A stretch of DNA of 64,000 nt from Lewinellaceae bacterium (GTDB lineage Bacteria > Bacteroidota > Bacteroidia > Chitinophagales > Saprospiraceae). The stretch is taken from contig JACJYN010000009.1 of the NCBI GenBank assembly GCA_020636095.1, positions 186,001 to 250,000 on the forward strand, read 5' to 3'. The position numbers were made by a program, and so were the translations under genes. The notes under the pieces are model-generated. The model was not told where the DNA came from and did not search any database. It saw only the letters and a program-made list of their open reading frames with translations. Shown piece by piece: positions 24,791-34,873 of the stretch (within the stretch, counting starts at the first letter, position 1; every line of letters begins with the position of its first letter).

Positions 24791-25984
24791 ATGGCACACC
24801 ATCAAGTACTGATCGTCGGTGGCGGCACGGCCGGTATCACCATTGCCGCTTTGTTACGCAACAGGCCGAATGCCCTCGAGGTCACCATAATTGAACCAAG
24901 TGAAAAGCATTACTATCAGCCCATCTGGACGCTGGTTGGCGCCGGCGTTTTCCCCCGGGAGATCTCCGAAAGGAATGAGGCTGATTTTATTCCTGCCGGC
25001 GCTACCTGGATCAAGGACTATGTTGAATCCTTCCAGCCGGAAAAGAATGCCGTCACCCTACGGAGTGGGGAGCAACATACCTATGACTATCTGATCGTGG
25101 CCCCGGGTATTCAAATCGATTGGGATAAAATTCCGGGCCTCAGAGAGGGGCTGTCCAGGGCCGGTTCCGGTGTCTGTAGCAATTATTCTTACGATACTGT
25201 AAATTCCACCTGGGATGCCCTCCAGAACCTTAAGGAAGGCCGGGCGGTCTTCACGGCTCCTTCCACACCTATCAAATGCGGAGGCGCGCCCCAGAAGATC
25301 ATGTACCTGACCGCCGATTATGTGCGCAAGCACGGGCTTCAGAACAAGGTGGAAGTTATGTTCGCCTCTGCCGGCACCATCATTTTCGGGGTGGCCAAAT
25401 ACCGGGCTACTCTGGAAAAAGTGGTGGCGCGCTACGGCATTAAGACCAAATTCTTCCAGGAACTGGTGGAGCTTAAAGTAGAAGAAAAGATAGCCGTTTT
25501 CGAGGACCGCAATACCGGCGAGAAGACGGAAATGGAATACGCAATGATCCACGTTACCCCGCCCCAAAGTTCTCCTGACTTTGTCAAGAAGAGCCCTTTA
25601 GCCAACGAGGAAGGCTGGGTGAGTGTAGACAAGGAGACCATGCAGCACACCAGGTATCCGAATATCTTCTCCTGCGGAGACGCCAGCAGCCTGCCCACTG
25701 CCAAGACGGGAGCGGCCATCCGCAAGCAGGCGCCTATCCTGGTGGACAACCTGATGGCGGTTATGCAGGGCCATAAACTGGAAGGCGCTTACCATGGCTA
25801 CACTTCCTGCCCTATTGTCACCGGCTTCGGCAGCCTCATCCTGGCGGAATTCGATTATAATAACGAACCGGTCGAGTCCTTTCCCTTCGACCAATCACAG
25901 GAGCGCTACAGTATGTACGCCCTAAAACTTTATGCTCTGCCGCAATTGTACTGGCACGGCATGCTGAGGGGACGGGAGTTTTAA
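24791..25984 (+). CDS. sqr: Sulfide:quinone oxidoreductase (type II-like)
   Basis: A 397-aa flavoprotein that should oxidise sulfide and pass electrons to the quinone pool at the membrane. It begins VLIVGGGTAGITIAALL for FAD binding and has the catalytic cysteines Cys163 (STPIKCGGAPQK) and Cys340 (GYTSCPIVTG), the pair used by type II/mitochondrial-type SQR; NIFSCGDASSLPTAKTGAAI is the C-terminal FAD motif. The C-terminal helices (MYALKLYALPQLYWHGML) suit membrane attachment. Cys129 is an additional conserved candidate. It is the second gene of an operon with DUF1641 and is followed by a good terminator. Sulfide detoxification is the most likely role. Confidence 0.92.
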   Translation: MAHHQVLIVGGGTAGITIAALLRNRPNALEVTIIEPSEKHYYQPIWTLVGAGVFPREISERNEADFIPAGATWIKDYVESFQPEKNAVTLRSGEQHTYDYLIVAPGIQIDWDKIPGLREGLSRAGSGVCSNYSYDTVNSTWDALQNLKEGRAVFTAPSTPIKCGGAPQKIMYLTADYVRKHGLQNKVEVMFASAGTIIFGVAKYRATLEKVVARYGIKTKFFQELVELKVEEKIAVFEDRNTGEKTEMEYAMIHVTPPQSSPDFVKKSPLANEEGWVSVDKETMQHTRYPNIFSCGDASSLPTAKTGAAIRKQAPILVDNLMAVMQGHKLEGAYHGYTSCPIVTGFGSLILAEFDYNNEPVESFPFDQSQERYSMYALKLYALPQLYWHGMLRGREF

Positions 25985-26027
25985 TTCTGGCCATACGACT
26001 AAATTTTCCGATAGAATCATTGTAGAG

Positions 26028-26057
26028 GGCAGCTGCCATTGGGCGGCTGCCTTTTTT
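26028..26057 (+). terminator. Rho-independent terminator of the DUF1641-sqr operon
   Basis: GGCAGCTGCC and GGCGGCTGCC form a 10-bp stem with one G-U pair and a short ATTG-type loop, followed directly by TTTTTT. It lies 44 bp after the sqr stop codon. Confidence 0.8.
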
Positions 26058-26270
26058 GTGAACGGGGCGCTTGCAAGTGGCCCGGTATGGCGGGTTTCTG
26101 GTGAAACAGGCGATTCAGAGATTCCGGCAGGGCTGCCTATCGTTACGGCAGGTAGGTTTATCAGAGGCCGGAGGCCATTCTGTTAAGAACCGCCCCGGAT
26201 AAAATGAACCGCCTATCTCCTCGTTTTCATACAATACAGCTATCGATTGCTAAACTGAATCATAATCCTG

Positions 26271-26924
26271 ATGTCGCCTATTCTTTCTTCTATCTTTTCA
26301 AAAATCCAGGGTATTGGCCGATGGGCCCTGCCCGTTCTTTGCCTTCTCAGCCTGGCGCCCCGCCTGTCTTCTGCCCAGACTTATTTTGGTGTCAAGGGAG
26401 GCCCCAATGTTTCTCACCTGTTGATGACGAAGATTCCGAACGAGTTTGGCGACTCCAGCCTGGGACAGTTATACGGATTTCAAGTTGGGGTGGTGGCGGA
26501 GCAGCCTATCGGCAAGCATCTGGTGCTGGGCATAGAATTGCTGGGCGCTCACAAGGGCGGCCGTTGGAGCCTGGCGCCCATCGGCGACCCCCTTGAAGAG
26601 GAAACCATTTCTGACCTGTACTACCTCAACCTACCCATTTTCTTCCGCCTGATCCCCATCGAGCGCTGGTCAATGGACATAGGCATCGAGGGGGGCTATC
26701 TGCTGAGCAGCTCCGAAGAAGACCTTTTCATGGAGCGGGCCGACTTTGCCTGGCTGTTGGGAGCTTCTTTTTACATTTCCCGCTCCTTCCTGGCAAGCTT
26801 GCGCTATAGCCTGGGTAATGTGCGGGTAGGGGAGGGGCACTTCCTGGATGAGGATACGGGCATCAACGGGGTGTATTATTTCCGGACGCGGTCGCTGCAG
26901 TTGTCGGTGGCGTACTTTTGGTGA
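26271..26924 (+). CDS. Porin-family outer-membrane beta-barrel protein (PorT-like)
   Basis: A 217-aa protein with a signal peptide ending near SSAQ (residue 36) and a barrel of the OMP_b-brl_2 type: TYFGVKGGPNVSHL at the start of the mature part, GFQVGVVAEQPIGKHLVLGIELL, YLNLPIFFRLIPIERWSMDIGIEGGYLL, and a terminal aromatic strand LQLSVAYFW. Such eight-stranded barrels are very numerous in this phylum, and some (PorT) serve type IX secretion, but the sequence does not place this one in that role. Translation could begin at a second ATG slightly downstream. There is no operon partner on either side. Confidence 0.75.
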   Translation: MSPILSSIFSKIQGIGRWALPVLCLLSLAPRLSSAQTYFGVKGGPNVSHLLMTKIPNEFGDSSLGQLYGFQVGVVAEQPIGKHLVLGIELLGAHKGGRWSLAPIGDPLEEETISDLYYLNLPIFFRLIPIERWSMDIGIEGGYLLSSSEEDLFMERADFAWLLGASFYISRSFLASLRYSLGNVRVGEGHFLDEDTGINGVYYFRTRSLQLSVAYFW

Positions 26925-27293
26925 CTTAATTCAACCTTTCCCTATACTCCGTCGGGCTCATTTTTCTCAACCCCGGCAGATTTTAACATTCCCACCCCAC
27001 TCTAAAGATGTAAAAAATTCATATCTTGCCCATCCTTCTGAAAATCTACTTCTTTTATTTTAAACAAATCATCTCAGACAGCCTCGACAAAGTTTTCCTA
27101 AAGAGATAGGGGCTGTCAGTGAATTGGCCAATTCTACCAGAAAGCTACCCCTACTTTTTCTTCAATGGTTGCAAAAGCCATTTTTTATGGGTTTAAAAGG
27201 CCCTCTCCAATATCGTTCTCCGATCGGCCCGAGTGGAGAGAGACTCTTAAAGCAAACGTTTTTCATTTACATACATCCCAATCCACAGCCATT
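26925..27293. other. Intergenic region, no gene seen
   Basis: About 370 bp without a convincing gene. GACAGCC (27077-27083) and GGCTGTC (27111-27117) could form a small hairpin, and CCTCTCC / GGAGAG near 27200-27240 another. A long open frame from 27165 continues into the next gene, but its first 43 codons lack a signal peptide and are not used. Confidence 0.4.
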
Positions 27294-29582
27294 ATGCGAT
27301 CCGTTAAAGCTTTACTCAGTACTTTCTTTTTACTTTTTTTCACGCTGTTACTCACGGCGCAAACGCCCACTGTGCAAGACTGTCTGGGGGCCATTCCCAT
27401 TTGTCAGCCGGTGTACACCGAAAACCAGGTGCTACCGGGCGGCGGCAATTACCCCAACGAAATCAGTTCTTCTATCAGCTGCCTCGACGGGGAGGTCTAT
27501 TCCATCTGGTATACCTTTACCGTCCAGGAATCGGGAGAATTCGGCTTCGTCCTCACCCCTAACAATTCCCTGGACGATTACGACTGGGCCCTGTTCAACA
27601 TCACCAATGCGGAATGCGGGGACATTGATAACAATCCCAGCTTGCTCGTCAGCTGCAACGCCGCCGGCGGCACCGGTACAAACCCCAATGCCTGTAGCGG
27701 CCCGACCGGCGCCACCGGGGCTTCTTCCTACGATATTCAAGGCGCCGGCTGCGGCAGCTTTTTCCCGGATTCGGACAATGGTTTTTCCCCTTTTAACGAT
27801 CTGATTCCGGTGACAGCCGGCAATACCTATGTTCTGATGGTATCCAACTGGTCGGCTTCTACTTCCGGATATACCATTGATTTTGGTATTTCCAATGTCG
27901 ATATTTTTGACTTTGAACCTCCGGTATTGGATGCGCTCAATCTGCCCACGAGCTGTAATGATAATTCCATTACCTTCACCTTTAATGAGAATGTCGACTG
28001 TAGTACTATCTCGGAAGCCAACTTTACCCTGGCCGGCCCAGGAGGAGAAAGCTATACGCTGGGCCTGGCGTCCACCATCTGCGATGCCGGGGGTGAATAC
28101 CACGATGCCTTCTCGCTCTCTATTTCTCCGGCATTGGTGGATTCCGGTACCTATACCCTGGAGGTCGTTTCCGAAATGCCCAACCCGATAACGGATTTGT
28201 GCGGCAATCCATTGGCTTCCAGCAGCCACCCCTTCCTGCTGGATTCTCCCGGGCTGCCAACCGTCGACCTGGGCGGTGACCAGGGCATCTGCGACGGACA
28301 GGCGGTGACGCTCGACGCTACGAGCCAGCAGGCCACCTACCTTTGGCAGGACGGTTCGGCCACGCCTACTTACACTGCCAACAGCTCGGGCAATTACGCC
28401 GTGACCGTCACCAACGCCTGCGGGCAGGTTTCCGACGCGGTGGCCATCAGCCTGCTCGGCGGGCCGCCGGCGGTGGAATTGGGCATGGACACTACACTCT
28501 GCACCGGGGCGCAACTCGCCCTGGACGCCACTGCCGAAGAAGCTGACTACTTGTGGCAGGACGGCAGCACTAGCCCTGCCTATACGGTTAATGCTTCGGG
28601 CGCCTACGCCGTGACCGTCACTAACGGCTGCGGGGAAGTGGTGGATGAAATAACCGTGGCTTACAGCCCGGCCCTAAGCGTGAATATTGACCCGGAATAC
28701 ACCGCCTGCGAGGGCGATGTTATTGAATTAAATGTCTTCAATCCAACCGCCACTTATTTGTGGCAGGATGGTTCTACCAATCCGGATTTCCTGGTAGAAG
28801 AAAGTGGGGTGTATGCCGTAACGGTAAGCAATGGTTGCCAGACGGTAACCGCCGGCGCCTCGGTGGCCTATATCTCCCTGCCTGCCATCGAACTGGGCAA
28901 CGATACTTCACTTTGTGAGGGAGAACAATTGCTGTTGCAGGTGGATGTGCCCAATGCCGTCTATCAGTGGCAGGATGGTAGTACTTCTCCCTCGATGGTG
29001 GTGACAACCAGTGGAATTTACGGAGTTTCAGCAATCAATGAATGCGGGCAGGCGGAAGATGCTATACAAGTTAACTATACGCCCCGGATTGAAGGTGTAG
29101 AACTGGGCGAGCCCCGCTACCTCTGCACCGGCTCCGTAGTTTTTGACGTCACCTCCCACGAATCCGCGTTTTACCGCTGGCAGGACGGCAGCAACCTGCC
29201 TCGCTATGAGGCTTCCCGCCCTGGCCTCTACGTGGTGGAAGTCTATAGCGCCTGTGAAACGGTGATGGATTCCGTCACCCTGTTCGAATGTGAATCCTGC
29301 AATGTGTACATCCCCAACGCCTTCTCTCCCAATGACGACGGCCGCAATGACACCTTCCTTCCCCAATCCCCCTGTGAACTGATGGACTATGAGTTCCTCG
29401 TCTTCGACCGCTGGGGCGGCCAGTTGTTTTATTCGGAAAATCCCGAACAGGGTTGGGACGGCCGGGCCAGAGGAAAAACGCTGCCGCCGGGTTTGTACGC
29501 CTGGGCATTGTCGTATTCGGTGGAGGCCAACGGGCAGGTGGAGAAGCGGAGTGCGATGGGAGATATTATGTTGTTGCGGTAA
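27294..29582 (+). CDS. T9SS-secreted protein with Ig-like repeats and gliding-motility C-terminal domain
   Basis: A 762-aa cell-surface or secreted protein. A signal peptide (MRSVKALLSTFFLLFFTLLLTAQ) is followed by a domain with disulfide-type cysteines. About five Ig/PKD-like repeats of roughly 80 residues follow, each containing YLWQDGSTxPxYxVxxSGxYAVTV-type sequence (residues about 325-640). The last 95 residues, from NVYIPNAFSPNDDGRND to the C-terminus, are a CHU_C/gliding-motility-associated domain, the type B sorting signal of the type IX system. The start at 27294 is chosen because it begins the signal peptide. Likely an adhesin or matrix protein; no catalytic domain is seen. Confidence 0.88.
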   Translation: MRSVKALLSTFFLLFFTLLLTAQTPTVQDCLGAIPICQPVYTENQVLPGGGNYPNEISSSISCLDGEVYSIWYTFTVQESGEFGFVLTPNNSLDDYDWALFNITNAECGDIDNNPSLLVSCNAAGGTGTNPNACSGPTGATGASSYDIQGAGCGSFFPDSDNGFSPFNDLIPVTAGNTYVLMVSNWSASTSGYTIDFGISNVDIFDFEPPVLDALNLPTSCNDNSITFTFNENVDCSTISEANFTLAGPGGESYTLGLASTICDAGGEYHDAFSLSISPALVDSGTYTLEVVSEMPNPITDLCGNPLASSSHPFLLDSPGLPTVDLGGDQGICDGQAVTLDATSQQATYLWQDGSATPTYTANSSGNYAVTVTNACGQVSDAVAISLLGGPPAVELGMDTTLCTGAQLALDATAEEADYLWQDGSTSPAYTVNASGAYAVTVTNGCGEVVDEITVAYSPALSVNIDPEYTACEGDVIELNVFNPTATYLWQDGSTNPDFLVEESGVYAVTVSNGCQTVTAGASVAYISLPAIELGNDTSLCEGEQLLLQVDVPNAVYQWQDGSTSPSMVVTTSGIYGVSAINECGQAEDAIQVNYTPRIEGVELGEPRYLCTGSVVFDVTSHESAFYRWQDGSNLPRYEASRPGLYVVEVYSACETVMDSVTLFECESCNVYIPNAFSPNDDGRNDTFLPQSPCELMDYEFLVFDRWGGQLFYSENPEQGWDGRARGKTLPPGLYAWALSYSVEANGQVEKRSAMGDIMLLR

Positions 29583-29691
29583 GCTTAAAAAAAACCTTTG
29601 AGGGGGATAGTTCAAATTTCTGTGTCTTCTGAAAAACGCCCCTTGATTTCCCGGAACTTGCGAACGGCGAACAGCGAATTCCGAACACTCC

Positions 29692-29718
29692 CCTTTGAGG
29701 TTTTCGAAACCTCAAAGG
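29692..29718. repeat. 27-bp perfect palindrome CCTTTGAGGTTT-TCG-AAACCTCAAAGG
   Basis: Twelve-base arms separated by TCG. Part of the same motif (ACCTTTGAGG) also occurs alone at about 29596. It lies 110 bp after the T9SS gene and 75 bp before aspA. No T-run follows, so a terminator is possible but not shown; a dispersed palindrome is equally likely. Confidence 0.7.
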
Positions 29719-29794
29719 TTTCAATCATCCAACTTCTTCCTGTCCTCTGTCTTCTTTATCTTAGTTGCCTAATTCTAACCAAATCAAAACCAAC

Positions 29795-31198
<1,404 letters not shown>

Positions 31199-31206
31199 CG
31201 GGGTTT

Positions 31207-32091
31207 CTACTCAAAAATCCCACTCGATAAATACCTGTCTCCCCGGTCACAGACAATGAACACCACCACTCCTTCTTCCAGTTCCCCGGCCAGCTTGGCC
31301 GCCGCTGCACAGGCCCCGCCGCTGCTCATGCCGCCGAAGATGGCTTCCTCCTGCGCCAGCCGCCGCATCATGGAGGTGGCTTCTTCCTGGGAAACGTCGA
31401 TGATGCGGTCCACCCGCTCTGGTTCGAATATCTTCGGCAGATATTCGGGCGACCAGCGGCGGATGCCCGGGATGCGGGACCCGTCGGTAGGTTGTACACC
31501 GACGATCTGTACGGCCGGGTTCTGCTCTTTGAGGTAGCGGGATGTACCCATAATGGTGCCGGTGGTGCCCATGGAGGAGACGAAGTGGGTCACCTGGCCT
31601 TTGGTATCGCGCCAGACTTCCGGGCCGGTAGTGCGGTAGTGCATGCCCCAGTTGTCGGGGTTGGCAAACTGGTTGAGCATCAGGTAGCCGCCGCCGGCCA
31701 CCATCTCGTCGGCAAGTTGGCGGGAGTACTCGATGCCGCCTTTTTCGGGTGGCGTCAGGATGACTTCCGCCCCGTAGGCGCGCATGGCCTGCGCCCGCTC
31801 TGCGGTGGAGTCTCCCGGCATGAGCAGCGTAATCTCTACTCCGAACTTGCGGGCGATCATCGCCAGGGCAATCCCCGTATTGCCACTGGTAGCCTCGATG
31901 AGGCGAATGCCGGGTTTCAGTTCTCCCCGGTCCAGGGCTCCCTTAATCATTCCGTAAGCGGCGCGGTCTTTGACGCTGCCGCCGGGGTTCTGCCCTTCCA
32001 GTTTGCCAAAGACGCGCACGCCAGGCTTTTGAATGATGGTTTCGATTTCGACAAGCGGGGTGTTGCCGACGAGGTGGAGGACGTTGCTCAT
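31207..32091 (-). CDS. cysM: Cysteine synthase B (O-acetylserine sulfhydrylase, CysM type)
   Basis: CysM makes cysteine from O-acetylserine with sulfide or thiosulfate. The 294-aa PLP enzyme has the Schiff-base lysine at position 41 in NPGGSVKDRAAYGMI, the phosphate-binding SMGTTGTIMGTSRYL, the substrate loop EATSGNTGIALA, and GSRIPGIRRW, a feature of CysM rather than CysK. The C-terminus GDRYLSSGIFE matches the family. It converges with aspA and lies on the same strand as cysE (35389-36195), which supplies O-acetylserine, but rtcB and archease lie between them, so they are not one simple operon. Confidence 0.93.
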   Translation of the reverse strand: MSNVLHLVGNTPLVEIETIIQKPGVRVFGKLEGQNPGGSVKDRAAYGMIKGALDRGELKPGIRLIEATSGNTGIALAMIARKFGVEITLLMPGDSTAERAQAMRAYGAEVILTPPEKGGIEYSRQLADEMVAGGGYLMLNQFANPDNWGMHYRTTGPEVWRDTKGQVTHFVSSMGTTGTIMGTSRYLKEQNPAVQIVGVQPTDGSRIPGIRRWSPEYLPKIFEPERVDRIIDVSQEEATSMMRRLAQEEAIFGGMSSGGACAAAAKLAGELEEGVVVFIVCDRGDRYLSSGIFE

Positions 32092-32251
32092 AGGTGGAAT
32101 TTGCTTTTAGCTGTTGGCCGTTTGCGAGTTGGACAACAGGTTTGGTTTTTACCGGATATTTTAAGAATGCCAGACGGTGGCAGAAAGTTCGCTAAACCAG
32201 TACCGAAACCTATCTTTTGTGTCGCGTGTTTTCCTTTAAAAAACAGAACTG

Positions 32252-32905
32252 ATGTATCCCAGCTGTGAAGTCCGTTGGTTCTTTTCTACGGCGCCAGAGC
32301 AACTGGCCGCCTGGTTTGCCTCCAAAAATATGTTTTTTGACGGCTTGTCTACCCCAAAAAGGGTAGACCATTACCTCCTTGTTGCCAATGGCAAAAACAT
32401 TGGCATCAAGCTGCGCGAGGGCAATATCGAAGCTAAACAACTGATAAAGGTACCGGGAGAATGGCATTTTCCGGAACTCAACACTTCCGGGCAAATAGAA
32501 CACTGGATAAAATGGAGTTTCCAGTTAGATGAAGCGGATGTTCTTTCCCGGCAGATTATTCATGAAGGGCAAGACAAATGGATAGCCGTTGAGAAGGAGC
32601 GACTGGGGTATATCTATCACTTTCAGGAAAATGGCGCCAATAGCCAGGTACCCATGGGGGAATGGGTAGCTGAGGGTTGCCAGGTGGAGCTCACCCGGAT
32701 TGAAATCCGGGGCAAAACCTACCAAACATTCGGACTGGAAGCCTTCAGCGACAGTGGGCAAATGGAGCGGAACCTGAAGCGGGGCGCGGAGACGGTTTTC
32801 CCGCTCCTTGGGCAATGGTGTGCGAAAACGGAGAACTCCCCGGATGGCCTGGGGTTCAGTAAAGCTTGTTCTATGAGCTATCCCGCCTTTTTGTTGAGTA
32901 TCTGA
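32252..32905 (+). CDS. Hypothetical protein, possibly CYTH-like
   Basis: A 217-aa soluble protein without a signal peptide. I do not recognise it securely. Its pattern of alternating strands with charged residues (EVRWFF at the start, DHYLLVANGKNIGIKLREGNIEAKQL, and later QVELTRIEIRGKTYQTFGLEAF) is reminiscent of the CYTH/triphosphate-tunnel fold, whose tunnel is lined by ExExK and paired Arg/Lys/Glu residues. However, the N-terminal ExExK is not exact. If this is right it could bind a polyphosphate or nucleotide. A TATCTTTTG sequence about 40 bp upstream could be the -7 region. It converges with rtcB across a hairpin. Confidence 0.6.
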   Translation: MYPSCEVRWFFSTAPEQLAAWFASKNMFFDGLSTPKRVDHYLLVANGKNIGIKLREGNIEAKQLIKVPGEWHFPELNTSGQIEHWIKWSFQLDEADVLSRQIIHEGQDKWIAVEKERLGYIYHFQENGANSQVPMGEWVAEGCQVELTRIEIRGKTYQTFGLEAFSDSGQMERNLKRGAETVFPLLGQWCAKTENSPDGLGFSKACSMSYPAFLLSI

Positions 32906-32914
32906 CCTGATCAA

Positions 32915-32954
32915 ATGGTTGCTCTTTTAGTTTTTCTTCAATAAAAGCAACCAT
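32915..32954. terminator. Probable bidirectional terminator between hypothetical gene and rtcB
   Basis: ATGGTTGCTCTTTTA (32915-32929) pairs with TAAAAGCAACCAT (32942-32954), leaving one unpaired base, with T-rich or A-rich loop and flanks on either strand. It lies 10 bp after one stop and 26 bp before the other of two convergent genes. Confidence 0.6.
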
Positions 32955-32979
32955 CTGGCCGGGGCTTTCGATGGAGGGG

Positions 32980-34428
32980 CTACCCCTTCACCACCCCCAA
33001 CGGCCGCAACCGCGCCACCTTCTTCGCGATCCCCGCCTGGTGTACCGTTTCCACCACCAGATCGACATCCTTGTAAGCAATGGGCGCCTCTTCGGCCACC
33101 CCCCGGTGGGACCCGGCCTGTACGTGGATGCCCTGTTCTTTCAGTTCGCGCAGCAATTTGGCGGCATCGACCTGTTTCTTGGCGCCGCGGCGGGACAGCC
33201 GCCGGCCGGCGCCATGGCAGGTGGAGCCGAAGGAGGAGGCCATGCTCTCGTCCGTGCCGGCCAGCACGTAGGAGGCGGTGCCCATACTGCCGGGAATCAG
33301 CACCGGCTGGCCGATGGGGCGGTAGGCTTCCGGCAGCTCGCTGAAGTGAGGGCCGAATGCCCGCGTGGCGCCCTTTCGGTGCACGATGACCTTCATGGTT
33401 TCTCCGTCCACAGCATGTTCTTCTATTTTGGCAATGTTGTGCGCCACATCGTACATCAGCTTCAGTTCGCCCCCCGATTTGCCAAAAACATTGGCCCAGG
33501 CCTTTCGGCATTCTGCGGTGATCACCTGGCGGTTGCACCAGGCAAAGTTGGCGGCGGCGCACATCGCCTGGAAATAATCCTGCCCTTCGGGAGAGCTGAG
33601 CGGTACGCAGGCCAGCTCGCGGTCCGGGGGTTGGATGCCGTATTTGGGCATGGCGCTCATCATCAGGCGAAGGTAGTCGGTGGCCACCTGATGGCCCAGC
33701 CCGCGGGACCCGGTATGAATGAGGATGGTAATTTGGTGTAGTTTCAGTCCGTAGGCGGCTGCGGCTTCTTCGTCATAGATATCCCCTACGCGCCCCACTT
33801 CCACGAAATGGTTGCCGGAACCAATGGTGCCGAGCTGGTCGCGGCCCCGTTTCTTGGCCTGGTCCGACACTTTGTTGGGATCGGCGTCCGCAAGGCAGCC
33901 ATGGCTCTCGGTGGTTTCCAGGTCTGCCGGGCTGCCGTAGCCCTCCTGCACGGCCCAGGCAGCGCCCTGGAGGAGTACTTTGTCCATGTTTTTAGCGGAA
34001 AGCTTGACAAAGCCGCCTTTGCCCATACCGGAGGGCACCTGCCGGTACATCTCTTTGGAGAGCTCCTCCATACGGTTCTTTACCTGGTTGTAAGTAAGGC
34101 CGGAAATGAGTAAACGCACCCCGCAGTTGATATCGTAACCAATCCCACCCGGCGAGATGGCGCCGTCCGGATAACGCGTAGCGGCCACTCCGCCGATAGG
34201 GAACCCGTAGCCTTCGTGTACATCGGGCATGACCATGGACGCTTTGACGATGCCAGGGAGCGTAGCTACATTGGCCAGTTGCTCCAGAGACCGGTCGTTA
34301 AGGATAGCGTCCAGCAGTTCTTCCAGAGCGTATACCCGGGCGGGCACCAGCATATCGGGGCGCGTTTCTTTGGGTAGTTCCCAGAGGTAATCGTGGAGTT
34401 GGGTTAGCTGTTTCTTACTGATAGACAT
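32980..34428 (-). CDS. rtcB: RtcB family RNA ligase
   Basis: RtcB joins 2',3'-cyclic phosphate or 3'-phosphate RNA ends to 5'-OH ends using GTP and Mn2+. The 482-aa protein contains the metal/active-site motifs GGIGYDINCGVRLL (Cys ligand), GTIGSGNHFVEV, HTGSRGLGHQV, MYDVAHNIAK, GSMGTASYVLAGT and STCHGAGRRLSRRGA, whose His forms the GMP intermediate. Archease, the RtcB activator, is encoded on the same strand about 450 bp upstream, so the two probably act together in RNA repair. An array of five 15-bp AT-rich repeats lies about 90-160 bp upstream of the start and may be its operator. Confidence 0.95.
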   Translation of the reverse strand: MSISKKQLTQLHDYLWELPKETRPDMLVPARVYALEELLDAILNDRSLEQLANVATLPGIVKASMVMPDVHEGYGFPIGGVAATRYPDGAISPGGIGYDINCGVRLLISGLTYNQVKNRMEELSKEMYRQVPSGMGKGGFVKLSAKNMDKVLLQGAAWAVQEGYGSPADLETTESHGCLADADPNKVSDQAKKRGRDQLGTIGSGNHFVEVGRVGDIYDEEAAAAYGLKLHQITILIHTGSRGLGHQVATDYLRLMMSAMPKYGIQPPDRELACVPLSSPEGQDYFQAMCAAANFAWCNRQVITAECRKAWANVFGKSGGELKLMYDVAHNIAKIEEHAVDGETMKVIVHRKGATRAFGPHFSELPEAYRPIGQPVLIPGSMGTASYVLAGTDESMASSFGSTCHGAGRRLSRRGAKKQVDAAKLLRELKEQGIHVQAGSHRGVAEEAPIAYKDVDLVVETVHQAGIAKKVARLRPLGVVKG

Positions 34429-34515
34429 ACCTTTTTCGGATTTTGGTGAAAGAGAATGGCTATTGCTTTTTTACTGGGGCTGATGGGCCCTGGTTTCCGC
34501 AATCATTATATTTGT

Positions 34516-34586
34516 AATCGTTATTAAAATAATGATTATTAAAATAATGATTATAAATGTAATGATTACAAAAGTAACGATTATTG
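34516..34586. promoter_or_regulatory. Five-copy 15-bp AT-rich repeat array upstream of rtcB
   Basis: Units start at 34516, 34531, 34546, 34561 and 34576 (last one 11 bp). Each begins AATGATTA or a one- or two-base variant and so contains the near-palindrome TAATNATTA; the second unit is AATGATTATTAAAAT. The exact 15-bp spacing, in a GC-rich genome, suggests a cooperative binding site for a regulator. It lies about 90 bp upstream of the rtcB start codon. Confidence 0.6.
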
Positions 34587-34683
34587 TCTAGCCTCACACC
34601 TACCTAACCGGCATTATTTCCAATCCGTTCCGGTTCAGAGGAATCTTTGTTAATTTGAACCTAAACCTGCTCGTCCGGCCTTC

Positions 34684-34764
34684 TAAGAGCTTGTCCAAAT
34701 TTCGGCCTTCAAGCCGAAAAAGGGACGTTTGCAGGCCGATTGTTGAATTTTGGACAAGCTCTTA
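34684..34764. mobile_element. 81-bp palindromic element related to the 18.6-kb element
   Basis: Sixteen-base inverted ends TAAGAGCTTGTCCAAA (34684-34699) and their complement (34749-34764) enclose a small hairpin TTCGGC-CTTCAA-GCCGAA. The ends share TAAGAGC(G/T)TGT, and the interior shares TTTGCAGGCC, with the element at 18597-18759. No target duplication is apparent. Confidence 0.65.
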
Positions 34765-34873
34765 ACCGGTGTTCGGTGTTGACGCATGCGGGAGCCCTTC
34801 GGTAAGCGAACGTCGAACCGCCGAATACCCAACTGCCAAGTTGGGCGCTACCAGTCGAACTTGGGTTAGGAGG

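Noticed and set aside
26204..26596. Plus-strand frame of 130 codons overlapping the PorT-like gene
   Set aside because: It is proline/arginine rich in the wrong frame of a gene with a clear signal peptide and barrel pattern.
27165..27293. N-terminal extension of the T9SS protein
   Set aside because: The 43 extra residues lack conservation and would bury the signal peptide; the ATG at 27294 is better.
34790..34870. Archease terminator formed by CCCAACT/AGTTGGG
   Set aside because: No T-run follows on the minus strand, and the hairpin is only 7 bp within microrepeat-like sequence.
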